Positions 28,101 through 40,100 of a stretch of DNA of 64,000 bases are shown one piece after another. Made by a program: the position numbers and the translations under genes. Source of the DNA: Schistocephalus solidus (taxonomy: Eukaryota; Platyhelminthes; Cestoda; Diphyllobothriidea; Diphyllobothriidae); contig WEDG01005296.1 in the NCBI GenBank assembly GCA_017591395.1, forward strand, positions 16,529 through 80,528. The letters run 5' to 3'. Positions within the stretch are counted from its first letter, which is position 1; the number at the start of each line of letters is the position of its first letter. The notes below the pieces were generated by a model that did no database searches, was not told the origin of the DNA, and saw nothing but the letters and a program-made list of their open reading frames with translations.

Positions 28101-31100
28101 TTTTTAAACTTAGGCGACGCACAGTGTTCCTTTCCACGGGCTGTCCGCTGAAGACGCGTTAAGAGGGTATATGCCTGCATTTTCCGTTCCGATTTGAAGG
28201 AAAGTGAGACAGAAACCCATCAGATTAAGGTTAATATTTTCCATGTCTAGGCAAAACCTTCTTTTTTCTCACAAAAGGTAACACTAGACGAAAATTAGTC
28301 CATCACCACTTCCCACTTTCCTGGCTAACCCTACTCTACTCGGCTAGCGTAGTGTAATAGCCTGTATCACTAGTTTTAACCCTTATTTTTTGGCTTTTGC
28401 CCTCATCGGCGGTCACAGGAAACCTTCTGCAAAGTGATTCAGTTTATTAACCCCCCACTGTCTAACTCGCGAGGCTGGACAGTCGCTAACTGTTACTGGC
28501 ATGTAAATCATAAATGGCCATTTCAGTCTCTCCTGCCTTTCTCAGTAGCACATCTAAATCCACAGATCTCTTTGTCCGAGGATAATATGTTGCCTGAGAG
28601 CCCTGTCTTAATGGTCTGCACCAGGAATCTTGGCCCGAACTGTCGAACCTTACCTTACTTCGCTCCCATACTGGAGCAGTTCATAACCCAAGCTCGGTAT
28701 CTGATCGCAAACCTCTGCCAGCTCTGAGCTTTGTAAAATGCGCAGCCGTGGATGGAAACTCCGGATCCTTCCACCGTAAAAATCTCCTAGGTTGTACGTA
28801 GCATTAATGGCTTCTGGTACTTTGACTTTTTAAAGGGCTTACAGCCCTCTTTTCCTTCCATCTTCTTCTTCGAACGAATTTATAGTTGCATGCTTGTTTC
28901 CTTTACAAACTTATCAACGTTCACTCCTCAGAAGAGTTGAAATACTTGGTCAGTTCTCCCCCCGGCCACGTCCTTCGCGGACTTCCGATCTTCACAGTTT
29001 GCATTTTTTTCGGGTCTAGCCGGTCTTCTAAAGTTTCGCATGCTGTAAGACTGTTTAGGTATGCTTATGCGTGAGATAGGTAACTTTTTCTATTCCTAAC
29101 TCGGCGCGCATGTCGTGGCGGTGGAGCCCAGCTACTGATAGGAGGGTCCGGGAAACTTCGAAGCCGTGTTCAGACTTGCACAGAAGTTTTGCCGCACCCT
29201 ACACATAGGGTTTTTACTGTCAACGAATGACACCTAGCTGAACGGACTCCTCAAATGGACGTTCAATTTTTAGTGTGAAATGCACGCAAGGACACCGATT
29301 TGGCTCTTTTTCTTCGAGTTTATTCAGTTGTCTAATATAATCGCATCTATACATTTTTCTTTAAAAATGCACCACTATTGCCTCTGTTACTTTCATTATC
29401 TGTCTTACACCATTTGGAAATTTAATAGACTGCTGCTCTGTCAGGATTTTGTGATTTGCTTATTGCATAAGACAAGTCAGGAAATTCCATTCAGCATGCC
29501 GCTGGCCTTTTTCGTATCAAAGTCTAGGGTAAAGTCAGGCCAGTCTGACATCTTCGACCGGGCTGGCATTTCTTGGGCGACGCGGCAGTCGTCCTACTGG
29601 GTTGAAGGGGGTGGTGGAGGGAGCTGGTGGGACAGTTTCGCCTTCCCAGGTGACGGACCAAGAATGTGTTGCCGCTTTTTGTTTCTGACATGGGCACTTC
29701 CCGCCAAAAACTCTCCTCCGAGTAGAAACGCCCTGACACTGAAACCCTATTTTGTTTTGCGTAACGAGGTAAACACGGCCATATGGCCCTTAAATGAGGG
29801 GTCAGAACAGCTGGTTTCACTCGGTAATGGCTCCCAGCTAGACTATGCAGATCGGAGAGTTAGGCTGTAATGACTTCCTCTGAGGTTGCCGTATGGCGTC
29901 CGGCATTCTGTCCGTGTGATTTGAGTTAGATTAATGTCGGTTTAACGGCGAGCGCATAACCTGCGGTGACTGCGGTTTCGAGTCGTCTTGCCATTGTCTT
30001 GTCAAGGGAGCGCGGTGAGTGTGTGTCGCAAATCTGCCCTCGCCAGTCGGATCGGTCGGGGGCTGTACCTAGTCGCTCGCGATGATCAAGCAATCACAGC
30101 GTGTCTTTTGAGGTCGGCAGCTGACGGGACAACTGGGTCCCCATGGGAGTATTTCGGAGTGACTGGAAGGCTGAGAGTCAGGCAGCACTGACTCCCCTTT
30201 CACCGTGACCTTTATGGCACTCTCATGTGCGCGAGAACCTAATCATCCTTACCGAAGCCTGCCACGCGTGTGTGTGAGGAGCAAATTGTGTGTGTGTGGC
30301 ATGCTGTGTGAAATATGTGATATATGTGTGTGATATATGATGGGGGTACGCAGGCCCACACCGGGTCAGCTGGGATCCGTGCCGCTGTCCCTACTCGCTT
30401 CTTGTTGGGCAAAATCCTGGTGAAGTGTTTGTTGTGCACCAGGCAAGCCTGGTGGGATGCCTGGGTGCGGATTTTCGCTGTGCCACCCACCTGCGTCCTC
30501 TCCCTACCCTCTGACTTTTTGACTCCGATGGTCAAACTGTTATGTCTGACTGAACGAGGCCTGACTCCATAGCAGACAGGGTCCAGCAGTGTTTTGTGGC
30601 CCGCGCGGGCTAGGGCATGCAGCATCTACTTTAGCGAGACCTTGTCGCTGGTCAGTGGATGAGAGGATGGAGCCGGTTAGTTAACCCTTCCCTACATTGG
30701 ACAACCACAACGAGGACACCAACACCAGCCCAAGGCAGTAGTAGAGCTTTGCTTGTGACTTGGATTAAAGGACGGACTAATTACGCACCATCAACCTCAC
30801 TCCCTTCACCCGCTCACCTCCATACCAATCCTGTTCCAATTTCAAGACTTGTAGTGGGCGTCAGGCACAAAAACCTTGTCTCCCGCCTACCACACGTGTG
30901 CTGATTCATTAAGTAAACTTAAGAGGGAGCCGTTAAAACCTGCTACCCAGCCCCCGGGAATCGAGTTATCTGGCCAGTTGGCAACATTCCAAAACTTGGC
31001 TTTTAAGCCACCGTAATAAACTAGCTGCGCGTCGGTTCGATTACGGCAAAGTTTTCTGCATAGTCGCGCAATTCCAATCACCATGACGTCTGTACTCGTG

Positions 31101-34100
31101 GGGACGCACCGACAATTAGGAAGGGGTAGGCGGATCACTCACAGCCGTCAGGTGTAAATTTAGTTTTTTTTAATGGTGCTTGTTATTCATAGCAATAGGC
31201 GTTGTGCCGCGTGCTTGACAGAGCAGCACCTTTATTGGGTCATTCCTCTCTGCGCTGCTGTTAATTGAGATTGAACACGCCGTTTTAGAGAATCGTCGGA
31301 GGCTTGAGGATAGCATCCTCTCTACACCTGGCCTTAAACTACCGAAGCAATGATGCCTGTGTTATGAGCAGATGGCGATGCATGGATGAACTTTGGTTCA
31401 GTTAAGTGCCTAAGCTCCATCTGATGGACTCCGTCTGTTTAATATTTGCTTTGTATGTGCGCGCGTATTCTTGCCTCTGGTTACAGACGGTAGTGCTATG
31501 TGGTTGGACGAAAAGAGGCAGAATAGGTCCAAACCTAGGCTGTATCAATCAATCTACGTCCGCCTCTGTCTACACCCCCTCCAAACGTCTGATCCGCCTG
31601 GGACTTGGAACGAGAAACGTAGTCGGGCGCATCTCCAGTTGGTATTTGCTCTGACTCATTATTCGAACTTCACGGTGATATTATAAACGGGTGAAAAGGA
31701 CCCGACGCAAGTCGAAGTCTCGTGGGATTGTCGTTCACCGATATGACCTGATTGTGCGACCGAATACAAGCATTAGGAAAAATCTGGGATTCCGGCATGA
31801 CTAACTAACGACGGCACAACCCATGTTTTTTGTTCTCTTGCTACCTCCCCGGCTTTGCGCACCTTTTTGATCTGTTAGACTGCATTCTGCAAGAGCCGAT
31901 CTCCATATAGGATATCCTAACTTATTTAGATTCACGCGTTTTACCTGTTCTTTATTCACTGTATTAGGCTATAAGAGCAGTTACAAATCCGTAAGGAATT
32001 CGATCGGTTTAAATAGATTCCCTCCTATTTAAATTACTAGCTCTCATTGAAAGCATACCGTTATCGACATGTCTACTGGATCTAATTTTAGCGGCCCCTG
32101 CATCCGTTTACCCTCTGTCAGTGATATTTTCCTTTAAAACGCCCGTAGAAGGAGGCCCAGATCGGTCTTTCGATAGTTCTTTGAAAAGGGAAACCTGTAG
32201 TTCAATCTGTCCCGGCGCTCTATCCTCCACTTGGATGCAGTCTGTTTTATTTGTGTCGCGCAGAGGCACCACCCCTCCTGCCTTTCCAAATGTCTCCCCT
32301 GAAGTTTAAACTCCCTACGCCATAACTGTCAGCCTTGGCCAGGCCTTCCCTTGCATGCACTTTGCTTGGCAAGCGTACCCCATGGAAGAAGAAAAAGCTA
32401 ATGTGACGTAGGATGTTGCTGTCACCTATGCCGCGCGCTTCATCATGCTGACTCGTAGTCGTTTCGGCAGTCGCCCCTCTTCCCCTCTGGCCCTGGATAA
32501 CAGAGGGACGTGGCCCAGTCACCATTGTCCCCGCCCCCGCCTTAGCCCGATCGATGTTAGGACCAGCCGATTAACCGCGTCGCACATCGCCAATGCTGAT
32601 TGATCGTTGTCGCGCCTCACGCCTTTGCCTCCAACCGGGCGTGGGCAGGGGTCAGGGCTGGCGCCAGCGGTGGCTGTGACCTTAACCCCCTGAACCGGTT
32701 CGTAGCCAAACAAAGGCACCAATAGGAGCCTAATCCAACAGTGACCAATAGCGAATGACTGAGGTAAGAGTTGTCGCTCGCTGCTGCTGCTACCGCATGA
32801 AGACGGGTAAGAGATGTAGACAAATGGGGGCGGATTCTAATTTTGGAAGGGGATAGACCTCTCGCGTTAAGCCTGGCGATCCAGTTCAGTTTATCTCGTA
32901 ATCCTTGCCGAGTTGCATTACCTACGTCGATCAGGGTCATTTAATTGGCCATTTCGGTCGTATTAGCTGTCATCAGCCTGACGGCTGTCGCACCCAAAGT
33001 TTGAAGACAGGTTCAGCGCTCTTTCCATTCCAGTTGTCAGGGTAGGACGTTCAATTCGGAGTCACTAAGTGAACCGCTGGTTAAACCTAGGGTGGGTAAG
33101 GATGACTTGTGTGGCCGCCTACCCAGGGCACACGAATAAGAACCATTCACAATGCATGTGGCTTTGCGTCCAATCCCGGGGAAGTTAGGTTTAGCATTAA
33201 GGCCAGAGTTAGGATCAGGTGTAGGGTAAGGGTTAAGGTTAGGGTTTAGGGTAATGCCAGGGTTTTTTACCCCTCTCGAAATTTGTCACAAGGCCACCGG
33301 GGCCACGGGGCGTTCCTATTTCCATGCCCTGATTAGGCGGCGGTAGGAATCCTCCTTACCCTCAGGTGCGTAAAAACCTGGAGTGGGGTATTCCTAACTG
33401 ATGATGGCTAGTAGATCATAAAGGACAATTATGGCGTCTGCAACACTTCTCGATGAAAATAGGGTGTGCTAAATTACGCCTAAAATTTGTCCCAACTGTT
33501 CCCATTGATTTGGATACGTACTATACAGTCTTTATGGCTGCCCGTCAGGGAGCTCTCGTTTGATTGGGTGCGAGCCTTCCGTTTTTCTCGGATTCTCCGC
33601 TATAGAGCACTCGCAAGGGGTCAGATGCTCTCAAAATGGTGTGCTGAATTTCCTCGACAAAGGCAGGGAGCACTGAAATGCCTTTCTAGTCTCTGATCTT
33701 ATCCTTTTAATGTATTTACCATGAACCAGTCCTCTTTCAGCTTTGATCGAAAAATATTCAACACCTCAGTGAAAGTGGCGATTTACCGTTATTGTAATAC
33801 GTCGAAAACAGACGTGCCAGAAACGGCCGTTGATCTCACGTTTGTGAGAATACTCTAAAGGCCATATTAAGAAGTCATTATTGTCCGACTCTCCGTCCCG
33901 AGAAGGACCGCGTTATTACCCCCTCAGATTACAACTTCCAAAGTCAGGAGTCTTAGCGAGCCGTGCTAGATTCAAACGTATCAGGTTTATCATAAGCTGG
34001 AGTACGCTGATTTGCCGTGGATGTGGAGTACCCAGCGTCAACCTCTCCCTCTATCTCTTCGTACGCACTATTGGACTGTCCGAGCCTCACAACCAGCTGA

Positions 34101-37100
34101 TGCTGGGATCGGATGTAGTGGCTGACGTGGCGTGAAGGCGTACGTCTAGGGGTGCCAGCACACTCAATACGTAGGCCACTAGTCCTGGGGATTACTCAGA
34201 GTCTATAGCTTATATTCAAATAGTTCAAGCCACTTCACGTGTGCATCTGGTGAAGGTAATTCATGGGAATAGGAACCTCCCCGCTATAACTCTTTCTCCA
34301 AATTCTAGAGAGATTACGAGTAGAGCTAGGTTTGAGATTAGAGCTACGGTTAGAGTATAGTAAGGGTTAAGGTTTAGGCTAGGCTTATTGCTTCAACCTG
34401 AGGTTAGGACACGTGAAGAGGTAGTCTTCTTTAAAAGTTAGCACAAGACAATATTTTTTTATTTCCGAGGAACTTGGACTAAATCGCTAAAAGCAAAGCT
34501 TTTTCAGACTGGGTCCGAAAGTTCATATCAGCTACCGCGGTATAATCGCGTAATATTCAAAAGTTTCCAAAAGACAGCCAGAAGTATGCAACTGCTTAAT
34601 TATTTGCCAAATGGACAATGTGGCAGGTTCAGCGCAAGTTTACCATCACTATAAACTAATGCATGCGCAAGCCTTCGTCTCTGCAGCCGCCCAGCTATGG
34701 GGTACACGTTGAAAGTCGTCGGAATCAGCGGTCTAATTGTCGTTGGTAACACAAGACTGCGACTGGTATGTTAATAGGTCACTATGAGGGTTCTCCTCCC
34801 ACTCTGTGGGATCCGAGTCAGGTGTGGTAGCACGCTTAAGGACGGCTCCGGCCGCGCCAGCCACATGCGCCCTCTCTCGCCGCCGGTCTCCCTGTCTTGA
34901 CACCGGACTTAGGTGGGGGAAGGGAGGGGAGTGCAGTAGCTGCAGCGCAAGGCTAATTTCCTTTAAAACTAATCCACATGAAAGTCACCGTCCCTGCACC
35001 ACCATGCTGTGGAGCATACAATGGGCATAGTCGGAATCGATCGTCGAACTGCCATGAGGGCCCGTGAAGTGCACATCCGAACCGCGCAAGGTCTACCGCG
35101 GAATATTGCATTCAAAAAAGACACGACTAAAAACCATGGATCGATTAAAATGTAACTGCCTGTTGTACTTGATCGGCATTTTGTCGCTTGTTTATCACTT
35201 AGTCGAGTGCCTTTGACATGTAAAATCACAAATTCACAACGGAACGTTATCGCCCCTACTTTTTGCCAGTTCTTAGAGCGTTGGAAGTCTACCATACACT
35301 CGAGGCTCGTGCACCAGAATGCTGGGGTTTGTTTTGGCTGTCTGATGACGGCTAATAAGCCAGAAATGGGCATTCCAGTCTCCCTTTACTTTGTCGGTTA
35401 TATGATTATGTCTATATCACAGGTCAGTCTGCGGCTAATCATGGAGATCTAGATTGAACCCCAAGGCAAAACGGGACGAGTGAGTCCTCTAAACTATCTT
35501 TGAGCTCCATCTGACATTGCTAATATCAGTTGTTTGTGTTGGTCGCTGTTCAACCAAGTCATCATGTCTAAGCCAACTGACTTTATGAGTGTAAGGATGA
35601 CTTGTATGGCCGCATAATCAGGGCACGGGAATAAGAACCGCCGGCAATGCATGTGCCTTTGCACCCACTTCCGGGCGAGTTAGGTTTAGGATTAAGGGTT
35701 AAGTTTAAGACCAGAGTCAGGGATAGGGCCAGCATTATGTTAAGGGCTACGGTTTAGGTTCGTGTTGGGCTATGATTAAGATTAGGGCTTAAATTACAGG
35801 GATTTTTACCTTTCCGGAAATTTATTGTAAGGCTGCCTATGTTAAGAGTGGGCGGGGTATTTATATTCCCGTGTCCTGATTAGGCGGCTATACAAGTCAT
35901 TCTTGGCTCTGAGCTTTGCCCACAGAGTCTATATGGCGCTCACCTCCTCCTCCTCCTCTTCCTCCTCCTCCTCCTCCTTCCCCTCCTCCCTCCTCCTCCC
36001 CTCCTCCCTCCCTCCCTCCCTCCTCCTCCTCCCTCCTCCCTCCTCCTCCTCCCTTCCCTTCTCCTTCTCATCCTCCTCCTCCTCCTCCTCCTCCTTCCCA
36101 TCGGCCTCACCTTCTTCAGTAATGCCTTATCACTTCCTGTTCTAATTTCCGAGAAGAAAGCACTGGCGCTTGTGACGATGTGACCTTTTTAGTAACTGAG
36201 CCGCAGTGAACACCTGTGTGTTGTACTATTGCCTCATGATTCGACCTTTGCGGCAGGTTTGTTCTGACACGCGATCCGCGCCCCCAGCCCGGTAGACCGT
36301 CTCGCCTGGTGTTCCATCGAAAGCTAAACTGTCGGTGCTTTCCTTCGTCCTTAAATCTGTCTACAGTCTTTTGGAAGGTGGTAGGGTTTACCACCAGGAT
36401 GTCTTGTTGCACCGGGTTGCTCAGTCGATCTGCGTCTCCAGACGGCTTATCTCTGCTGTGGCTGACTTAAAAATGTCTGTCGTAAACGGTAACAAAAGAA
36501 AACTGCCCTTGCAAGAGGACATCGGAATTCTCCCTCAGGTCTCATGAAAGATCAGATGGAAGTTACTCGACAGGTACTATTAGAAGGACAAGGTGACATG
36601 CAGTGAGAATTCCTGGCTTAGCGCCTATCCTCGAGATGGCGAGACTCGAGGTGTAGTTGGTACCGGATGGGTCCTATGGCAACCGCTCTCCGCTGATGCC
36701 ATATTTTCTGCTGTCGGGATTCTTTGAAGTTACATTGGAGTCGGCATCAGATCCCTAGGACGTTGGGTTGGAGTGTGGGGAACTGACCACGGAAAGGGAG
36801 ATAGACCTGTCGCTCCTAGCCATATCTTCTATAATAATACACCCAACCTGTTGTTTAATCGTCACTACGTGGCTTATTGCGATGGCACTGGACTGGAGTT
36901 TTTCAATACGAAACAAAACCCCGTATTTCGTCCCCCAATAGTAGTATTGCCCTGTGGCCATACGTTGCCGCGGAAGAAATAGCCTCGTTGTTTTCACGGT
37001 TATTTGCTTTTATCTCACCGGTTCGGCATACAATTTTATTCTAATGCTTTCAAGATTACTCACAAGGTTCAAATGAGTACTGTTATGAAGGGAGGTGTGG

Positions 37101-40100
37101 AGTTTAAAGTTATGCTCGGTCCTATCTCTTTTGCCTAGGGCAGTACAACAGAATTGCACTAAGTTACAGAGGGTTACCTATCCCTATGTACCAAACTTAA
37201 CCAGAATCCTCGTAAACACTAACCTTCATAACATGAATTTTTTTAGCCGTAACTATCCTGACGCCAACCTACTCCCCCCTGGGATTTCGGACACTGACAC
37301 CTGTAGTATATGGTACACTTTATTCCCACGCCCCAAACAGGCAGTGTTCGTCAGCTGCACTGAACACCTTAAGTCTGGTACATAAAAGACTGAACCTGCG
37401 ACTACCAGAAAACAGCTTACTTTCCTTTCTCCCTATGCTTCTCAGCGTTCTTTCAGAGTGTTAACAAACTCTCTGCTAGTGTCGCACCTATTCTTAGGAA
37501 ATCATGCTTCTGCTTTACTGACTTACCACTCCCCCCCCACTATCGAAATTGTCGCGCCTAGCACCCTGCTGAGGTTATTTTTACTACCCCCCTCCCTCCC
37601 TCTCACCTACCTGGTGGAGAGCCGCTCACCTCCGAAACAAAGAAAGGCTCGTGTCATCAACTTGGTATATTATCCTCTAGCAAGCATCCTGACGCACACA
37701 CACACACACATACAGACCACTACAGAAGTTTGTTTTACCTCTACGGTGGTTCTTGTTGAGGACAGCTTTCTGACTCTCTCACCGATTGGTGGATGTACTT
37801 GCGCACGCACGTATTCGGTGACCTCAGCTTGCGCCCGCATTCCTTAAATTTTTATCGTTCGCAATGTCAACGCCCAGCCCCGGATAATGGCCCTACGCTT
37901 GGCGCGCCTGAGCCGACGCTGGCAGCTCCTACCCGGGCGATGGTGGGCTTGCCTCAGAACAGTAGCCACTATTTCACATTACAACGCCCCCTATCCCACC
38001 CGTTTGTATTCAGCTAGGGAGCAAATTTCCAACTGCTCCTTCCCTCCACTCAATCAGTGTAGGTGGGCGTGCGGTCTGTATGCTGCGCTTATTTTACCGA
38101 CGCAGCCGCTTTTGTTGGTGAAAGAAAAGCCTGGGTACACTTGGCTATTTGTCAAACCTCATTGTCTGCCCAGTGTGGATTTACCGACTAATGGACGTAG
38201 AGCCGGGTTCAATGGCTCATTTTGGGGCACTCACGCAGTTTAGATCCGAGCCGCCAATCCTATTTGTGTGAAAAACTGGCGTGTTTTATCTGGTTGTGTC
38301 GAGTGTGGCACGCGTAGACGGGCTGAATAGCTGTCAACCGCTTCCGCCCAATCCGCGCGTCAGATGATTGCTCAACTGAGGCAGTGCACTGGTGCCTGGG
38401 AGAGGGCACGCTTCTAATCTATGACAATGAACCAAAAGCCGTGATTGTAAGGGCTGCCAACTGACCGAATAACTCGTTTCTCTCAAGACGATGAGTCATG
38501 CTGCAATGGATCATTCGCACTTTGGTCTATGGCACTTTCACTCCACTAGGATCCGAACAGTCACGGTCCCTGCGCCAGCCTTGCTATGGAACATGCGGTG
38601 GATATCGCCGATAGCTGACGGTTCAACTGTTGGTTATGAAACTCATTCTGTTGCCTTTCTTGTCCGCCGTGTCCTACGACCGCGGCCACCAAATCTGATA
38701 GAGGTCTCGCACTTTCTGCCCTCACATTGACTTGTGCCTTTTCGAGTTTTACGGGGGATAATTGGAAGCCTTTGCTGGTACAGTAATTTTATTCCTGATC
38801 CCAAGAGATGACTCTGAGGTTAGGATATTTGCAACACACATCTGATCCAACCGAGTTAAATTTCAGCCGCCATGAGGCGAATTGATACCGTCTCTCTTTC
38901 GGAGTAAATTTAATGGTCTTGTCGCTTGTCCGGTCACTTGAAGCGGTGGACCCAGCATCTTGCCCAGAATCGATCTAAACACATCTGTCCACTTTTAGGT
39001 GGCTAAACGGTTGCGTCACTAATCTGGGCTTCGAAATGGAGTTTTTGTGTACAGCATCGGAGAGCGCGACGTATTACTGCATCATCAGCAGCGAGTTTCC
39101 CCGGGTGGCGGTGGAATTCCACTTTCTGACATGGCCCGTAGACCGAAACCTGGGTCACAGCCTTGAAAAAGTGGAAGTGTTTGGGTCGTTGTCTAGTACC
39201 TGTGCCGTTGGTATGGTGTTTCTTGTAACCTCTATTATACTGGCTGTCTGTAGACAGTTTAATGAATATTGTCGGTTATCGCGCTGTAGTGGTTATCGCA
39301 CTGTAGCCCAGTATTCATCTAAACTCTCGGTCTGCACCCATCAACCCTGATTCAGGTACTGATTTAGGTACTCAAAGTTAGGGAGTACTTTCAGATGAAG
39401 TTGGAAGACAACCGTTTCATATGTTTGCTTAGGGCTTCTTGTGATGTTGACCAAGAACACCATTTCGAAATCGTTTTGATTCCATCTGTGCATTACTTAT
39501 TCAAACTGCCTGAAGGCGGCCCTGCGCATAATTACAGGAAGTGTAAATATTCCATGTTCTTACCTTAACACACCCTAACGTAAACCACAATTGAAGCCAT
39601 GAACTGAACCATAACCCAGCCCTAAACCTGGACCTGAAACTCGCTAACCTTGAATCTAACCTCGTAACGTAACCTTAATCATAACCATAAAGCGAACAAC
39701 ATTTACCCAGGAGTTTTGTGCAAAGGCATCGGTATTGCAGGAGACTCCTGGTCCCATGTCCTTTTTAGGGGATCATGCAAATCATTCTTATCGTTTCTCG
39801 TTTTGCAAATATTAAGAATCCGACCAACAAACCGCGCCGCGCTTTTATCCACCAGTCGGCCTTTGTTACTTTATCAACTAATATGTGCCTACTTACTATT
39901 TATAAATACACTCGATATTTTAGGAGTGTTGGCGTTCTCGCGTATTTCCTCCTTACCGGCGTTTCTCCGTTCCTCGCCGATTCAAAGGCGCTGACTCTGA
40001 GCAACATTACACAAATGAAAATCGACTATCCGGATCACCTTTTCGCCCACGTTTCCCCCGAAGCCGTTCATTTTATACAAGCGCTGATCAAACGACGGCC

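Larger units (their letters stand above)
22301..39923 (+). other. Intron 3 of the kinase gene (17.6 kb)
   Basis: Donor GTAGGT at 22301, acceptor CGATATTTTAG ending 39923. Contains MITE-like elements at 33.1, 34.3, 35.6 and 39.6 kb, family B copies at 30.1-30.5, 34.8 and 38.2-38.6 kb, a SINE copy at 35.3 kb and a 160-bp TCC tract at 35.9 kb. I see no gene or recognisable element in 22400-25900, 28000-30000, 30700-32900 and 36500-38100. Confidence 0.8.

Noticed and set aside
29280..29870. 196-codon open frame as a gene
   Set aside because: Lies in intron 3 with no domain or homologue recognised; the sequence looks like chance reading.
35903..36145. Ser- or Pro-rich proteins over the TCC tract
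   Set aside because: Low-complexity translation of a polypyrimidine tract.
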